A stretch of 64,000 nt of DNA. Origin: Micromonospora narathiwatensis (GTDB lineage: Bacteria > Actinomycetota > Actinomycetes > Mycobacteriales > Micromonosporaceae). Every line of letters starts with the position of its first letter. Position 1 is the first letter of the stretch. The stretch is from NCBI RefSeq assembly GCF_900089605.1, contig NZ_LT594324.1, positions 2,232,001 to 2,296,000 on the forward strand. Reading direction: 5' to 3'. The notes beneath the pieces are model-generated. The model saw only the letters and a program-made list of their open reading frames with translations. It searched no databases and was not told where the DNA came from. Made by a program: the position numbers and the translations under genes. Below, one piece after another: positions 1 to 8,867 of the stretch.

Positions 1-226
1 CCCGGCAGTCCAGCACGTACCGCTGCGGCGCCTGCCGCTCGACCACCGTCGCCTCGACGTCCGCGTCGAACCCGGGCAGCCCCGCCGTACGCAGCAGCAG
101 CCGTTCCGGCTGCTCCGGCGGGGTGCTCTCGGCGAACCACTTGGCCAGCAGGGCGGGCTCCGTCAACGCCCGCCACACCGTCTCGGACGGGTGGAACAGG
201 TCGACTTCGATGCCGATCTCGATCAC
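1..226 (-). CDS. SRPBCC (AHSA1-like) domain protein, 3' end outside window
   Basis: The reverse strand opens with GTG and reads MIEIGIEVDLFHPSETVWRA, followed by ALTEPALLAKWF. That is the first strand and helix pattern of the START/AHSA1 (SRPBCC) fold, with the usual alternation of a short beta strand, a P-S-E-T-V-W helix and a W-F-A-E motif. About 75 codons are visible and the rest lies beyond the left edge. These proteins bind hydrophobic ligands or act as co-chaperones; no ligand can be deduced here. It follows the LtrA-type gene on the same strand after a gap of about 57 nt and could share its transcript. Confidence 0.75.
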   Translation of the reverse strand, partial: MIEIGIEVDLFHPSETVWRALTEPALLAKWFAESTPPEQPERLLLRTAGLPGFDADVEATVVERQAPQRYVLDCR

Positions 227-283
227 GCGCAGACTCTACGGGTCGGGGTGCGTCGCCGTTCCGGACGGGATCCCACCGTCGCG

Positions 284-1687
284 CTACCCTGCCGGCCGCT
301 CCGGATCGCCGTCGTGCCACCGGGCGCGCCAGGCGGCCTCGCTCGACTCGTGCCTGGTCCTCTCCTCGTACACCGCCCGGCGCAGGGCGTCGCGGGAGTC
401 CGCGAACAGCACCACCTCGACCACGGCGAGTGCGACGCAGATGGCGGTCAGCAGGCTGAGCGCCGCGAGCGCCGGCAGTTGCCGACCGCCGAGAAGCCCG
501 GCCGCGAGTACGAGGAGCACGCCCACCCGGGTCCACGTCACGGTCCGTAACGTGCGCAGTTGGAACGCCAGGTCGGCGGCCAGGTAGGTCATCACCCCGC
601 CGAACAGCAGCGGTACTCCGGCCTCGCCGGCCGGCTCAGCCACCCCGCCCTCGGGCTCGGTGATCTCCCGCACCAGTTCCTCCGCGCCGATCGCGAACAG
701 GATCACGCCGGCGATCATCGGCAGGTAGAGGTAGGCGTACGCGTCGCGGGCCATCGCCAGCCGTGGCACGCCCTGGGTGGCGTGCAGCGCGATCCGGGCG
801 GCCGGGCCGATCATGTCGAAGTGTGCCCACCACAGCGCCGCCGTGAAGAGGATGCCCAGCATCGCCGCCACGATGGCCGGCCACGTCACCGGCTTGCCGA
901 GCAGGTTGCCGCCGACGCCGATGGAGATGACCGACTCGCCCAGCGCGATGATGAGGATCAGGTCGTAGCGTTCGGTCCAGTGCTCGGCGGAGGTGACCTC
1001 CCAGCCCCGGGTGCCGGCCAGGAACCCGCTGGCGTACTGGACGACGACGACGGCGATCCAGAGCCCGTCCCGGAGCCACATCGCGTGCTCCGGAGCGGCG
1101 ATCCGCGTCGGCAGCACCTCCGCGATCAGCAGCAGGAGGGCCGTGATGACCACCTCGGGAAGCAGATGGAACAGCTGGCGGCGGGCGTGTGGCCGGTTCC
1201 GGGTGGCGTGCGAGTAGAGCACCAGATGGACGGCGCGGAACACCACGTAACTGGCCGTGACCAGGATCGGCAGGCCGGTGCCCCGCTGGCCGTCGCCGAA
1301 GGTCTGCGGCAGGGCCAGCGCGAAGGTGAACAGCGCGATCATGCCGATCACCATCAGCACCGGGACGAAGCCCTCGCCGAGCCGGAGCCGGGAGGCGACC
1401 ATGCTGTGCACCACCCAGCACCACCAGAGCACGGCGAGCACCAGCAGGGCGTGCAGCAGTTGCCGACCGCCCACGTTGGCGGCGGTGGCCCGGGTGATGA
1501 TGAAGAACGACACGACGAAGACGAGGTCGAAGAAGACCTCGAACTTGTCCACCCGGGCGGCCGGCGCGATCGGGATGGCCGGCCCCAGCCCCCCGCGTAT
1601 CCGGTCGCCGCCCACCGGACGAGTCTCCCAGCGCCGGGGCGGTCGCGGGCCGGAATCGGCGCACGCCCACCGGGGGCCGGACCTCAC
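284..1687 (-). CDS. Low temperature requirement protein A (LtrA) family membrane protein
   Basis: A 467-residue protein with roughly ten hydrophobic segments. The family signature KFEVFFDLVFVVSFF begins near residue 48, and EHWTERYDLILIIALGESV lies mid-protein; both are typical of LtrA proteins. LtrA was named for cold growth in Listeria, but its biochemical role is unknown. The GTG start overlaps the stop of the upstream acetyltransferase gene in a GTGA, so the two are translationally coupled. A second in-frame GTG about 25 codons later would remove an Arg/Pro-rich leader and may be the true start. Confidence 0.88.
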   Translation of the reverse strand: MRSGPRWACADSGPRPPRRWETRPVGGDRIRGGLGPAIPIAPAARVDKFEVFFDLVFVVSFFIITRATAANVGGRQLLHALLVLAVLWWCWVVHSMVASRLRLGEGFVPVLMVIGMIALFTFALALPQTFGDGQRGTGLPILVTASYVVFRAVHLVLYSHATRNRPHARRQLFHLLPEVVITALLLLIAEVLPTRIAAPEHAMWLRDGLWIAVVVVQYASGFLAGTRGWEVTSAEHWTERYDLILIIALGESVISIGVGGNLLGKPVTWPAIVAAMLGILFTAALWWAHFDMIGPAARIALHATQGVPRLAMARDAYAYLYLPMIAGVILFAIGAEELVREITEPEGGVAEPAGEAGVPLLFGGVMTYLAADLAFQLRTLRTVTWTRVGVLLVLAAGLLGGRQLPALAALSLLTAICVALAVVEVVLFADSRDALRRAVYEERTRHESSEAAWRARWHDGDPERPAG

Positions 1688-2331
1688 CCCTCCCGGTGGT
1701 CGGTCGGCCGGCCCAGGTAGGTGACGGGGCCCGGGTCGGGCACCGGGATCATCTGGAAGCCGAGCCGGTCGTAGAAGCCGCGCGCCCGCACGTTGGCGGT
1801 GACCATGCCGACGTGCAGGGCGGGCGCGCCGGCCGCGTGGGCCGCGGTCAGGAACGTCTCCAACAGCCGCCGGCCGTGGCCTTGGCCCTGGTGGCTGGGC
1901 AGCAGGTCGATGTGCAGGTGGGCGGGGTACGCCGCCAGCTCCGGCAGGAGCATCCGCTCCGGGTGGTGGTGCAGCGCGATCATCTCGTCGTCCGGGGTCC
2001 GCGGCGGGCCGGACGGAGCCGGGTAGCGGTCAGCCAGCAGGGGGATCCACTCGCGACGGTAGGCGCGGACGAAGGCGAGCGTGTCCGCCGTTCCGAGCAC
2101 GTATCCGACCACCCGGCCGGCGTCCGCCAACACGAACGCCAGCTCCGGCTCGAGGTGCAGGTAGGGGCCGGCGAACAGGTCGGGCATCAGGTCGTCGCCG
2201 GCGTACTTCCCGCGGGCGTCGCCGCCCGCGTCGGCGGTACGGACGCAGATGTCGTAGACCGCGTCGTGATCGGCCGGCCGGTAGCGTCGCACGACCGCCG
2301 TGGGCGGGCGCGGGTTCGTCGTGCTGGTCAT
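1684..2331 (-). CDS. GNAT family N-acetyltransferase
   Basis: The 215-residue protein (MTSTTNPRPPTAVVRRYRPA) has an N-terminal strand/helix of GNAT type and a clear acetyl-CoA loop, LLPSHQGQGHGRRLLE, late in the protein. It ends with the canonical ARGFYDRLGF strand-turn motif. The long middle insertion and HIDLLPSHQG resemble the group of actinomycete GNATs related to O-GlcNAcase acetyltransferase-like domains. The ATG was preferred over an upstream in-frame start because conserved sequence begins only here. Its stop overlaps the LtrA start. The substrate cannot be predicted. Confidence 0.88.
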   Translation of the reverse strand: MTSTTNPRPPTAVVRRYRPADHDAVYDICVRTADAGGDARGKYAGDDLMPDLFAGPYLHLEPELAFVLADAGRVVGYVLGTADTLAFVRAYRREWIPLLADRYPAPSGPPRTPDDEMIALHHHPERMLLPELAAYPAHLHIDLLPSHQGQGHGRRLLETFLTAAHAAGAPALHVGMVTANVRARGFYDRLGFQMIPVPDPGPVTYLGRPTDHREG

Positions 2332-2384
2332 TCCCGGACCGTACGGTGTGGAATCGTTCTCACCACAGCCCCGGCCACCGGGGA

Positions 2385-2726
2385 TTACCCGCCCAGTCGC
2401 TGGCGGGCGAGGAACTTGGGCACGACCATCCGCCACGACTCGGACACCAGCTCGGTCATCCGGTCGTGGTCGAGCCGGTGCAGGTGGCAGCACACCCAGT
2501 TGAACCGCAGGTCGGACGGGCGGGGGAGGAAGAACAGGTCCGGCTCGGCGGCGATCAGCGCGTCCCGTTCCTCCTTCGGGTAGCCGAAGCCCATCGTCCG
2601 CTCGTCCTGGCTGAACGCGACGTAGACGATGGCGCCCACCCGGAACTTGACCCGGTCGCGGATCAGGTGCTCGCTGGTGCGGGGGAGGGTCCGGGCCAGG
2701 GCCCGGACGTCGTCGACGGTGACCAC
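2385..2726 (-). CDS. MmcQ/YjbR family DNA-binding-like protein
   Basis: A 113-residue protein from a GTG start (MVTVDDVRALARTLPRTSEH). It has the family layout: an N-terminal helix, the strand KFRVGAIVYVAF, FGYPKEERDAL, and a C-terminal WVCCHLHRLDHDRMTELV region. YjbR/MmcQ proteins adopt a CyaY-like fold; their function is poorly known despite the DNA-binding label. The gene ends 53 nt upstream of the GNAT start and begins 34 nt after the TetR stop, so the minus-strand genes from TetR leftward may form one transcript. Confidence 0.82.
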   Translation of the reverse strand: MVTVDDVRALARTLPRTSEHLIRDRVKFRVGAIVYVAFSQDERTMGFGYPKEERDALIAAEPDLFFLPRPSDLRFNWVCCHLHRLDHDRMTELVSESWRMVVPKFLARQRLGG

Positions 2727-2760
2727 GGCCCGACCGTAGCGCCGCCGGGTGACATTCGGG

Positions 2761-3378
2761 TCACCGGGCCGCGCCGCCACCGCGCTCCGTGGCCGGCGTC
2801 GCGTGGGCGAGCGCGGTCCGGAGCGTGTCGACCATCGAGGCGTCGGGGTGCTCGATCCCGTGCTGGGTGGCGACCCGCAGGGTGGCCAGGAAGGTCGCCG
2901 CCATGATCCGGGCGCGCAGCGCCTGGTCGGGGCCGGTGAGCCGGTGGGCGAGTTCGCCGGCCAGTTCACGTTCGCTCGCGGCGTATGCGGCGGCCTGGTG
3001 CGCGAGCAGACCCGGGTGCCCGTGCAGCCGGCGGCGGCGGTTCAGCCAGGACATGCCGGTGCCGTCGTCGCTGTAGACCTCGGCAGCCAGGCGCACGGAC
3101 GCCCGGCTCAGCGCGGCCCACGGCGGCTCGCCGGCGGGTTGCGCGCGCAGCAGGTCCAGCAGCCGGCGTAGCCACCTGGTGTCGCCGTGGAAGAGGGCCT
3201 CCTCCTTGCTGGAGAAGTAGTTGGAGAACGTCCGGCGGGAGACGTTGGCCGCGTCGGCGATCGCCTCGACGGTGACCCGGTCCGGCCCGTGTTCGGCGGC
3301 GAGGCGCAGTGCCGCCTCGTGCAGGGCCAGGCGGGTCGCCGCCTTCTTGCGTTCCCGCAGCCCAGCCGCCTCATCCAT
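2761..3378 (-). CDS. TetR family transcriptional regulator
   Basis: The 205-residue protein has an N-terminal TetR helix-turn-helix at about residues 10-55 (LHEAALRLAAEHG, then TVEAIADAANVSRRTFSNYF and SSKEEAL). The C-terminal helical ligand domain has no recognisable specificity. The chosen ATG gives MDEAAGLRERKKAATR, the normal distance to the HTH. It is divergent from the MarR-MFS operon across a 110-nt region rich in inverted repeats, so the efflux pump and itself are plausible targets. That control is inferred from position. Confidence 0.9.
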   Translation of the reverse strand: MDEAAGLRERKKAATRLALHEAALRLAAEHGPDRVTVEAIADAANVSRRTFSNYFSSKEEALFHGDTRWLRRLLDLLRAQPAGEPPWAALSRASVRLAAEVYSDDGTGMSWLNRRRRLHGHPGLLAHQAAAYAASERELAGELAHRLTGPDQALRARIMAATFLATLRVATQHGIEHPDASMVDTLRTALAHATPATERGGGAAR

Positions 3379-3419
3379 GGGCCCAGAGTACGCGAGAAGT
3401 GATCCATTTCTCAACGCGC

Positions 3420-3442
3420 AAACTTGCCTGATGTGCAAGTTT
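3420..3442. promoter_or_regulatory. Inverted repeat in the TetR/MarR intergenic region
   Basis: The arms AAACTTGC (3420-3427) and GCAAGTTT (3435-3442) are perfect complements separated by CTGATGT. The site lies 42 nt upstream of the TetR ATG and 46 nt upstream of the MarR GTG, in a patch that is AT-rich for this genome. Length and position fit an operator for one of the two divergent regulators. Which one binds cannot be decided from sequence. Confidence 0.6.
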
Positions 3443-3451
3443 CCCTGATGC

Positions 3452-3475
3452 TTGCTTGAGGCAACCAACGTTGGT
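3452..3475. promoter_or_regulatory. Second pair of dyads before the MarR start
   Basis: TTGC and GCAA (3452-3455 and 3461-3464) flank five bases and repeat the inner half-site of the upstream dyad. They are followed directly by ACCAACGTTGGT (3464-3475), a perfect 12-base palindrome. The cluster ends three bases before the GGAGG ribosome-binding site of the MarR gene, so a bound protein would block transcription or initiation. It is probably a MarR or TetR operator. Confidence 0.5.
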
Positions 3476-3488
3476 CCGGAGGACAAGA

Positions 3489-3956
3489 GTGGATACCGCC
3501 GCCCGTGAACTCGGTACGCGGCTGCACGACCTGTTGACCGGCGTGCGGCTGCTCAAGCAGCGTCGCGTCGACGAGCGGTCGGCGGTGCCGCCCGGGCTGC
3601 TGGGCCCGCTCATGCTCATCGAACGCAGCGCCGGCGGCTGCCACGCCCGGGAACTGGCCGAGCGCGGCCGACTCGACCCGTCGACCGTCAGCCGCGCCGT
3701 CGCGGCCCTCGTCGCGCACGGGCTGGTCGAACGACGGACCGATCCGACCGATCGACGGGCCAGCCAACTGACCATCACCCCGGCCGGCCGGGCCGCCCTG
3801 GCCGAGACGAGGAACTGGTACGGGCAGGTGCTCGCCCAGGCGCTCGCCGGCTGGACACCCGACGAGGTGGCGGCGCTGTCCACCGCGCTCGGCCGTTTCA
3901 CCCGCGACCTCGGGGTCGCCTTCGCACACCACGACAACCAGGAGGACGCGCGATGA
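3489..3956 (+). CDS. MarR family transcriptional regulator
   Basis: A 155-residue winged-helix protein. The recognition region HARELAERGRLDPSTVSRAV and the wing VERRTDPTDRRASQLTITPA are textbook MarR. The GTG start was chosen because GGAGG sits at 3478-3482, six bases upstream. An earlier TTG would run through the palindromes. Its stop overlaps the start of the MFS pump in ATGA, so it is the first gene of a MarR-efflux operon and most likely a ligand-responsive repressor of it. Confidence 0.92.
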   Translation: MDTAARELGTRLHDLLTGVRLLKQRRVDERSAVPPGLLGPLMLIERSAGGCHARELAERGRLDPSTVSRAVAALVAHGLVERRTDPTDRRASQLTITPAGRAALAETRNWYGQVLAQALAGWTPDEVAALSTALGRFTRDLGVAFAHHDNQEDAR

Positions 3957-5593
3957 GCGCACCCACCGCAACGGCCGAAGCCGCACCGATGAGCAGACGA
4001 CAGACGCTCGAAGCACTCAGCGGCCTGCTGCTGGTGCTCTTCGTCGCGATGCTCAGCAGCACGGTCGTCTCGATCGCGCTGCCGAAGATCATCGGCGCGT
4101 TGAACGGCTCCCAGACGCAGTACACCTGGGTCGTCACCGCGACCCTGCTCACCGCCACCGCAAGCACCCCGATCTGGGGCAAACTGGCCGATCTGTTCAA
4201 CAAGAAGCTGCTGATCCAGATCGCCATCGTCGTGTTCCTGCTCGGCTCGGTCGTCGCCGGCTTCGCGCAGACCGCCGGCCAGCTCATCGCCGCCCGCGCC
4301 TTCCAGGGCATCGGCGTCGGCGGACTCCAGGCCCTGGTCCAGGTCGCCATCGCGGCGATGATCCCGCCCCGCGAGCGGGGCCGCTACAACGGCTACCTGG
4401 GCGGCGTGATGGCCCTCGCGACGGTGGGTGGCCCGCTGCTCGGCGGTCTCATCGTCGACACGTCCTGGCTCGGCTGGCGCTGGTGCTTCTTCGTGGGCGT
4501 GCCGGTCGCCGTCATCGCGCTGATGCTGCTCCAGGCCACCCTGCACCTGCCCACCACGCGCCGGGAGAACGTCAAGATCGACTACCTCGGCGCGAGCCTG
4601 ATCGCCGCCGGCGTCAGCCTGCTGCTGATCTGGATCTCGTTCGTCGACGGCTCCTTCGCCTGGCTCTCCTGGCAGACCGCCGCGATGGTCGGTGGCGCGC
4701 TGCTCCTGCTCGCCCTGGCGACCTGGGTCGAGTCGCGGGCCGCCGAGCCGGTCGTCCCCCTGAAGATCGTCCGCGAACGCACCACCGCGCTGGCCATCCT
4801 CGGCAGTCTCGCGGTCGGCATGGCCATGTTCGGCGGCTCCGTCTTCCTCGGCCAGTACTTCCAGATCGGCCGCGGCTACAGCCCCACGGAGGCCGGCCTG
4901 CTCACCATCCCGATGATGGCCGGCGTGCTGCTGTCGTCGATCGTCGCCGGGCGGCTGATCACCGCCAGCGGGCGGGTCAAGCCCTACATCGTCGCCGGCT
5001 CGATCGTCCTCGTCGCCGGGTTCGCCCTGCTCGGCACCATCGACCACGAGACCCCGCTCCTCCTGCTCGGCGCCGCCATGTTCATCGTCGGCGTCGGCGT
5101 CGGCATGACCATGCAGAACCTCGTGCTCGCCGTGCAGAACACCGTCCCGCTCAAGGACATCGGCGCGGCCAGTTCCAGCGTCGCGTTCTTCCGCTCCCTC
5201 GGCGGCACCATCGGCGTCTCGGTGCTCGGCGCCATCCTCGCCCGCCGGGTCACCGAGCGGATCACCCACGACCTCGCCGCCGCCGGCATCCCGACCTCCG
5301 GCGGCGGCGGTGGCAGCACGCTCAACCTCGGGGCGCTGCCGGCCCCGGTGCAGCACATCGTCCGCGCCGCGTACGGCGACGCCACCGGGCACATCTTCTT
5401 CATCTCGGCGGCCATCGCCGTCGTCGGTATCATCGCCGCGCTGCTGCTCAGGCCGGTCACCCTGCGGTCCAGCCTCGACCTGCCCGACGCCGCGCGGTCG
5501 GCCGCCGTCGCGGCGGACGCGGTCGACGGCGCGCCCGCCTTCGACCAGGTGACCGTCGACGCGCCGGGCCGGGAGGAACGCTCCCGCCGCTGA
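3953..5593 (+). CDS. MFS drug efflux transporter, DHA2 (14-TM, EmrB/QacA type)
   Basis: A 546-residue membrane protein with about 14 hydrophobic segments, as expected for DHA2 drug:H+ antiporters. Family features include the motif A-like GKLADLFNKK loop after TM2, ARAFQGIGVGG, and the motif C-like GPLLGGLIVDTSWLGWRW. It likely exports hydrophobic or cationic compounds across the cytoplasmic membrane. Translation is coupled to the MarR gene by a 4-nt overlap, and a strong hairpin follows the stop. The substrate is unknown. Confidence 0.92.
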   Translation: MSAPTATAEAAPMSRRQTLEALSGLLLVLFVAMLSSTVVSIALPKIIGALNGSQTQYTWVVTATLLTATASTPIWGKLADLFNKKLLIQIAIVVFLLGSVVAGFAQTAGQLIAARAFQGIGVGGLQALVQVAIAAMIPPRERGRYNGYLGGVMALATVGGPLLGGLIVDTSWLGWRWCFFVGVPVAVIALMLLQATLHLPTTRRENVKIDYLGASLIAAGVSLLLIWISFVDGSFAWLSWQTAAMVGGALLLLALATWVESRAAEPVVPLKIVRERTTALAILGSLAVGMAMFGGSVFLGQYFQIGRGYSPTEAGLLTIPMMAGVLLSSIVAGRLITASGRVKPYIVAGSIVLVAGFALLGTIDHETPLLLLGAAMFIVGVGVGMTMQNLVLAVQNTVPLKDIGAASSSVAFFRSLGGTIGVSVLGAILARRVTERITHDLAAAGIPTSGGGGGSTLNLGALPAPVQHIVRAAYGDATGHIFFISAAIAVVGIIAALLLRPVTLRSSLDLPDAARSAAVAADAVDGAPAFDQVTVDAPGREERSRR

Positions 5594-5608
5594 CGCCCGT
5601 ACCCCTGG

Positions 5609-5646
5609 ACGCGGGGCCGTCGCCGTCACCGGCGGCGGCCCCGCGT
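5609..5646. terminator. Bidirectional terminator hairpin
   Basis: A 17-bp stem (5609-5625 with 5630-5646, one mismatch) closes a four-base TCAC loop. It sits between the convergent MFS and alcohol dehydrogenase genes, so it can serve both. There is no U-tract, as is common in high-GC actinomycetes. Confidence 0.85.
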
Positions 5647-5672
5647 CGCGTCCACCGGGCAACGCCGCCCGG

Positions 5673-6848
5673 TCACGGCCTGAGCATCACCTTGACGCAT
5701 TCGTCCTGCTTGTGCTTGAAGACGTCGTAGCCCTGGGGCGTGTCCTCGAGCCGCATCGTGTGTGTGATGACGAAGCTCGGGTCGATCTCGCCCTTGCGGA
5801 TCCGCTCCAGCAGTGGCCGCATGTAGCGCTGCACGTGCGCCTGCCCCGAGCGCATGGTCAACGAGCGGTTCATGAACGAGCCCATCGGGAACTTGTCGAT
5901 GAACCCGCCGTACGCCCCGATCGCCGAGATGGTGCCGCCGTTGCGACAACTGAGGATCGCCTCGCGCAGCGCGTGCGGCCGGTCCGTCTCCGCCTTGACC
6001 GCCTGCTTCGCCCGGTCGTACGCGTGCAGCGCCGCCGACGCGTGGTGGCCCTCCATGCCGACCGCGTCGATGCACGCGTCCGGACCCCGCCCGGCGGTCA
6101 TCTCGCGCAGCGTGTCCAGGACGTCGGTTTCCTCGTAGTTGATCGTCTCCGCGCCGACCTTGTCCCGGGCCATCCGGAGCCGGTACGGGAACCGGTCGAT
6201 GACGATCACGCTGCCGGCGCCGAGCAGGTACGCGCTGGCGGCCGCGAACTGCCCCACCGGCCCGGCGCCCCACACCGCGACGGTGTCGCCGGGCTTGATG
6301 TCGCACAGCTCCGCGGCCATGTAGCCGGTGGGCAGCACGTCGGAGAGGAACAGCACCTTCTCGTCGGGCAGATCGTCCTCGATCTTGAGGGCCCCGACGT
6401 CGGCGTACGGCACCCGCACGTACTCGGCCTGGCCACCGGCGTACCCGCCCATCATGTGCGAGTAGCCGAAGATGCCGGCGGGGGCGTGGCCCATGGCCAG
6501 CTCGGCCATCGCCGCGTTGGGGTTGGAGTTCTCGCAGACGGAGTAGAGGCCACGCTGGCAGGAGGCGCAGTCGCCGCACGCGATGGGGAAACCGACCACG
6601 ACCCGGTCACCGACCCGCAGCCCGTCCCGCACGCCCTCGCCGAGCTCCACGATCTCGCCCATGAACTCGTGCCCGAGGACGTCACCCCGCTTCATCGTCG
6701 GAACGAAGCCGTCCAGCAGGTGCAGGTCGGATCCGCAGATCGCCGACGAGGTCACCCGGACGACGGCGTCGCGGGGGTTGAGGATCCGCGGATCCGGGAC
6801 GTCCTCGACCGCGACCCGGTTCGGGGCGATCCAGCAGTTTGCCTTCAT
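5673..6848 (-). CDS. Zinc-dependent alcohol dehydrogenase (formaldehyde dehydrogenase-like)
   Basis: A 391-residue medium-chain dehydrogenase. Catalytic zinc ligands are Cys38 (ICGSD) and His60-Glu61 (GHEFMGEI). The structural zinc cluster is Cys91, Cys94, Cys97 and Cys105. The Rossmann motif is [10 protein letters not shown]. The long insert and [19 protein letters not shown] resemble the glutathione-independent formaldehyde dehydrogenase subgroup. The ATG overlaps the stop of the upstream SRPBCC gene (ATGA), so they form an operon. It oxidises an alcohol or hydrated aldehyde with NAD(P); the actual substrate is not evident. Confidence 0.9.
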   Translation of the reverse strand: MKANCWIAPNRVAVEDVPDPRILNPRDAVVRVTSSAICGSDLHLLDGFVPTMKRGDVLGHEFMGEIVELGEGVRDGLRVGDRVVVGFPIACGDCASCQRGLYSVCENSNPNAAMAELAMGHAPAGIFGYSHMMGGYAGGQAEYVRVPYADVGALKIEDDLPDEKVLFLSDVLPTGYMAAELCDIKPGDTVAVWGAGPVGQFAAASAYLLGAGSVIVIDRFPYRLRMARDKVGAETINYEETDVLDTLREMTAGRGPDACIDAVGMEGHHASAALHAYDRAKQAVKAETDRPHALREAILSCRNGGTISAIGAYGGFIDKFPMGSFMNRSLTMRSGQAHVQRYMRPLLERIRKGEIDPSFVITHTMRLEDTPQGYDVFKHKQDECVKVMLRP

Positions 6849-7843
6849 GGTGCCTCTCCCTCACGCGCCGCGCTCGTCGCCAGCGGCCGGGCCGGACGTT
6901 GCTTCATCTGGCTGTGGATGCTCGTGCCGTCGGGCGTGCCGTCCGAGCGAGCGATCTCGCCGGTCTCGATGACCTGCTTGAACCGCCGCAGGTCGTCGGC
7001 GATCTGTTGCCGCGGGTGCTCCCCGAACGCTCTGGCCACCAGCGCGCCCAGCACGCGCCCCGGCGGGGCGTACTCCAGCTCCACCCGTACCTCGGTGCCC
7101 GTGCCGCCGGCGATCGGCGCGAAGCGTACGGCCCCGGAGTTCGGCACCCGTGTGCCGTCGACGGAACGCCACCGGATCAACTGGTTCGGCCGCTCCTCGA
7201 CGATCTCGGCCTCCCACCGCACGCTCCGGCCGGCGGGGGCCTTTGCGATCCACTGAGACCGGCGGCCGTCCGTCGTCCGCACCGACTGCACGTGGTACAT
7301 GAACCGCGGCAGGTTCTCGAAGTCGCGCCAGAAGCGGTACGCCTCCTGCGGGGTGCGGTTGACCGTCACCGAGCCGTACGCCCGGCCGGAGCCCGTCATG
7401 CCCCGGCGCCCCCGCGTCGCGCGCGCCGAGACGTACAGGTCGACCGCGGTGATCCCGGCGAGGGCGGCCATGAGGTACGTCAGGCGGCGGCGGCGCGCGC
7501 CGTGACGGTGACGCAACGCCTGGCCGGTGGCGGCGAGGTCCATCACGTCGCCGGCCACTCGGGTCCACGCGCCGAGGCCGGGCCGGCGGGGAACCAGCAG
7601 CGTCGCGGCGTGGCCCAACTCGCGGGCGCCGGCGGCACGCAGCACCGCCCGGGCGGCGGGCGAGTCGTCGATGCCGGCCAGCCGGCCGATCTGGGCCCCG
7701 GCGGCGAGGGCGGTCACGCCCAGGCCGAGGCTGAACCAGCCGAGCAGGCGGGACAGCCCCTCCGAGACGCGGTCCTCGGTCGCCCGCTCGATCCCCAGGG
7801 CGTCGGTTGCCGAGCGGACCCCCATGGTCGTCCTTGCAGTCAT
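6845..7843 (-). CDS. SRPBCC (cyclase/dehydrase-type) protein with N-terminal membrane segments
   Basis: A 332-residue protein. The N-terminal half (about 30-145) carries hydrophobic stretches such as [14 protein letters not shown] and [18 protein letters not shown], resembling the DUF4267-like helices found in such fusions. The C-terminal half (about 155-300) is an SRPBCC domain starting [20 protein letters not shown] with [11 protein letters not shown]. Proteins of this architecture are common next to zinc alcohol dehydrogenases. It is coupled to the dehydrogenase by a 4-nt overlap. Function is unknown; a membrane-associated hydrophobic ligand-binding role is plausible. Confidence 0.85.
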   Translation of the reverse strand: MTARTTMGVRSATDALGIERATEDRVSEGLSRLLGWFSLGLGVTALAAGAQIGRLAGIDDSPAARAVLRAAGARELGHAATLLVPRRPGLGAWTRVAGDVMDLAATGQALRHRHGARRRRLTYLMAALAGITAVDLYVSARATRGRRGMTGSGRAYGSVTVNRTPQEAYRFWRDFENLPRFMYHVQSVRTTDGRRSQWIAKAPAGRSVRWEAEIVEERPNQLIRWRSVDGTRVPNSGAVRFAPIAGGTGTEVRVELEYAPPGRVLGALVARAFGEHPRQQIADDLRRFKQVIETGEIARSDGTPDGTSIHSQMKQRPARPLATSAAREGEAP

Positions 7844-8155
7844 GCCATCTCACCCCGTGTTCGAGTCGTTCCCGGCCGCGGCCCAGCGCGGCGCCGCGTC
7901 CCCACCGGTCGAGCGGCCGGCTTGCCCTTCCCGCTGATCGCCACTTCACACCTGGTGGTCGCACCGGAATCGGAGGCCGCCGCCGACCGCGGCCCGTGCC
8001 GGCCGCTACGCGGCGGGCCGGGGGCACCCACCCGGGCCGGCCGGATTGTCCCCTCGGCGGGGCCTCCCGGGGCCGGTTTGCCCGCGCCGGCCCCGGGAAC
8101 GTGAAGGGGGACGAGTGCGCCGCCGACGGGTGGCGCCGCGAAGGGAGTCTGCGTC
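7844..8155. other. 312-nt divergent intergenic region with a long dyad
   Basis: No gene fits in this stretch between two divergent starts. It must hold both promoters, but I could not place convincing -35/-10 boxes. The most obvious structure is a perfect 11-bp inverted repeat, CCCGGGGCCGG (8066-8076) and CCGGCCCCGGG (8087-8097), 58 nt before the PfpI start. No annotated gene ends here, so it is not a simple terminator. An operator or leader hairpin is more likely. Confidence 0.5.
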
Positions 8156-8737
8156 ATGGCCAACGCCCAGCAGCCAATGCGCGGCCAGCGGGTCGCCTTC
8201 CTCGCCACGGACGGGGTGGAGGACATCGAGTACGCGCGGTCCCGGGCCGCCGCGGAGCAGGCGGGTGCCGAGGCACAGTTGATCTCCATCAGGTCCGGCG
8301 AGATCCAGTCGATGGACCACGACATCACCCCGGCCAACCGCTATCCGGTGGACCGTACGGTGGACCAGGCGAATCCCGCCGACTATGACGCCCTGGTGCT
8401 GCCCGGCGGGACGGTCAACCCCGACCGGCTCCGGATGAACCCGGCGGCGATGGACTTCGTCCGGGCGTTCTTTCGGCAGGCCAAGCCGGTGGCGGCGATC
8501 TGCCACGGCCCGTGGTCGCTGGTCGAGACCGGCCTCGTCGAGGGGCGGACGGTCACCTCGTACCCGAGCCTGCGCACCGACATCGTCAATGCCGGCGGGA
8601 ACTGGGTGGACCAGCAGGTCCAGGTCGACAACGGACTGGTCACCAGCCGCAGACCCGGCGACCTGCCGGCCTTCTGCGAGCGGATGGTCGAGGAGTTCGC
8701 CGAGCGTGGGCGCGCGCGCCAGAAGGTAACCGCCTGA
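8156..8737 (+). CDS. DJ-1/PfpI family protein (type 1 glutamine amidotransferase-like)
   Basis: A 193-residue DJ-1/PfpI protein with the nucleophile elbow AAICHGPWSL (Cys116-His117). The acidic partner region DGVEDIEY lies in the N-terminal strand-helix, and the conserved ALVLPGGTVNPDRLR precedes the elbow. Members act as proteases, glyoxalases or deglycases in stress tolerance; which applies here is not shown. The start is supported by GAAGGGAG upstream. A perfect hairpin follows the stop, so it is probably transcribed alone. Confidence 0.9.
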   Translation: MANAQQPMRGQRVAFLATDGVEDIEYARSRAAAEQAGAEAQLISIRSGEIQSMDHDITPANRYPVDRTVDQANPADYDALVLPGGTVNPDRLRMNPAAMDFVRAFFRQAKPVAAICHGPWSLVETGLVEGRTVTSYPSLRTDIVNAGGNWVDQQVQVDNGLVTSRRPGDLPAFCERMVEEFAERGRARQKVTA

Positions 8738-8746
8738 TCCGGCGGC

Positions 8747-8781
8747 GACGCCGGACCGGGACCCGAGCCCGGTCCGGCGTC
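8747..8781 (+). terminator. Terminator hairpin after the PfpI gene
   Basis: The arms at 8747-8760 and 8768-8781 pair perfectly over 14 bases around the loop ACCCGAG, starting ten bases after the stop codon. No U-tract follows. Confidence 0.8.
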
Positions 8782-8867
8782 CGCCTCGCGCGTGGCCGGT
8801 GTGGGATCGGCGCCAGCGGGAACCCGGCCTTACCGCACCGCTCGCGCGCCACGACGTCGGGAGAGGC

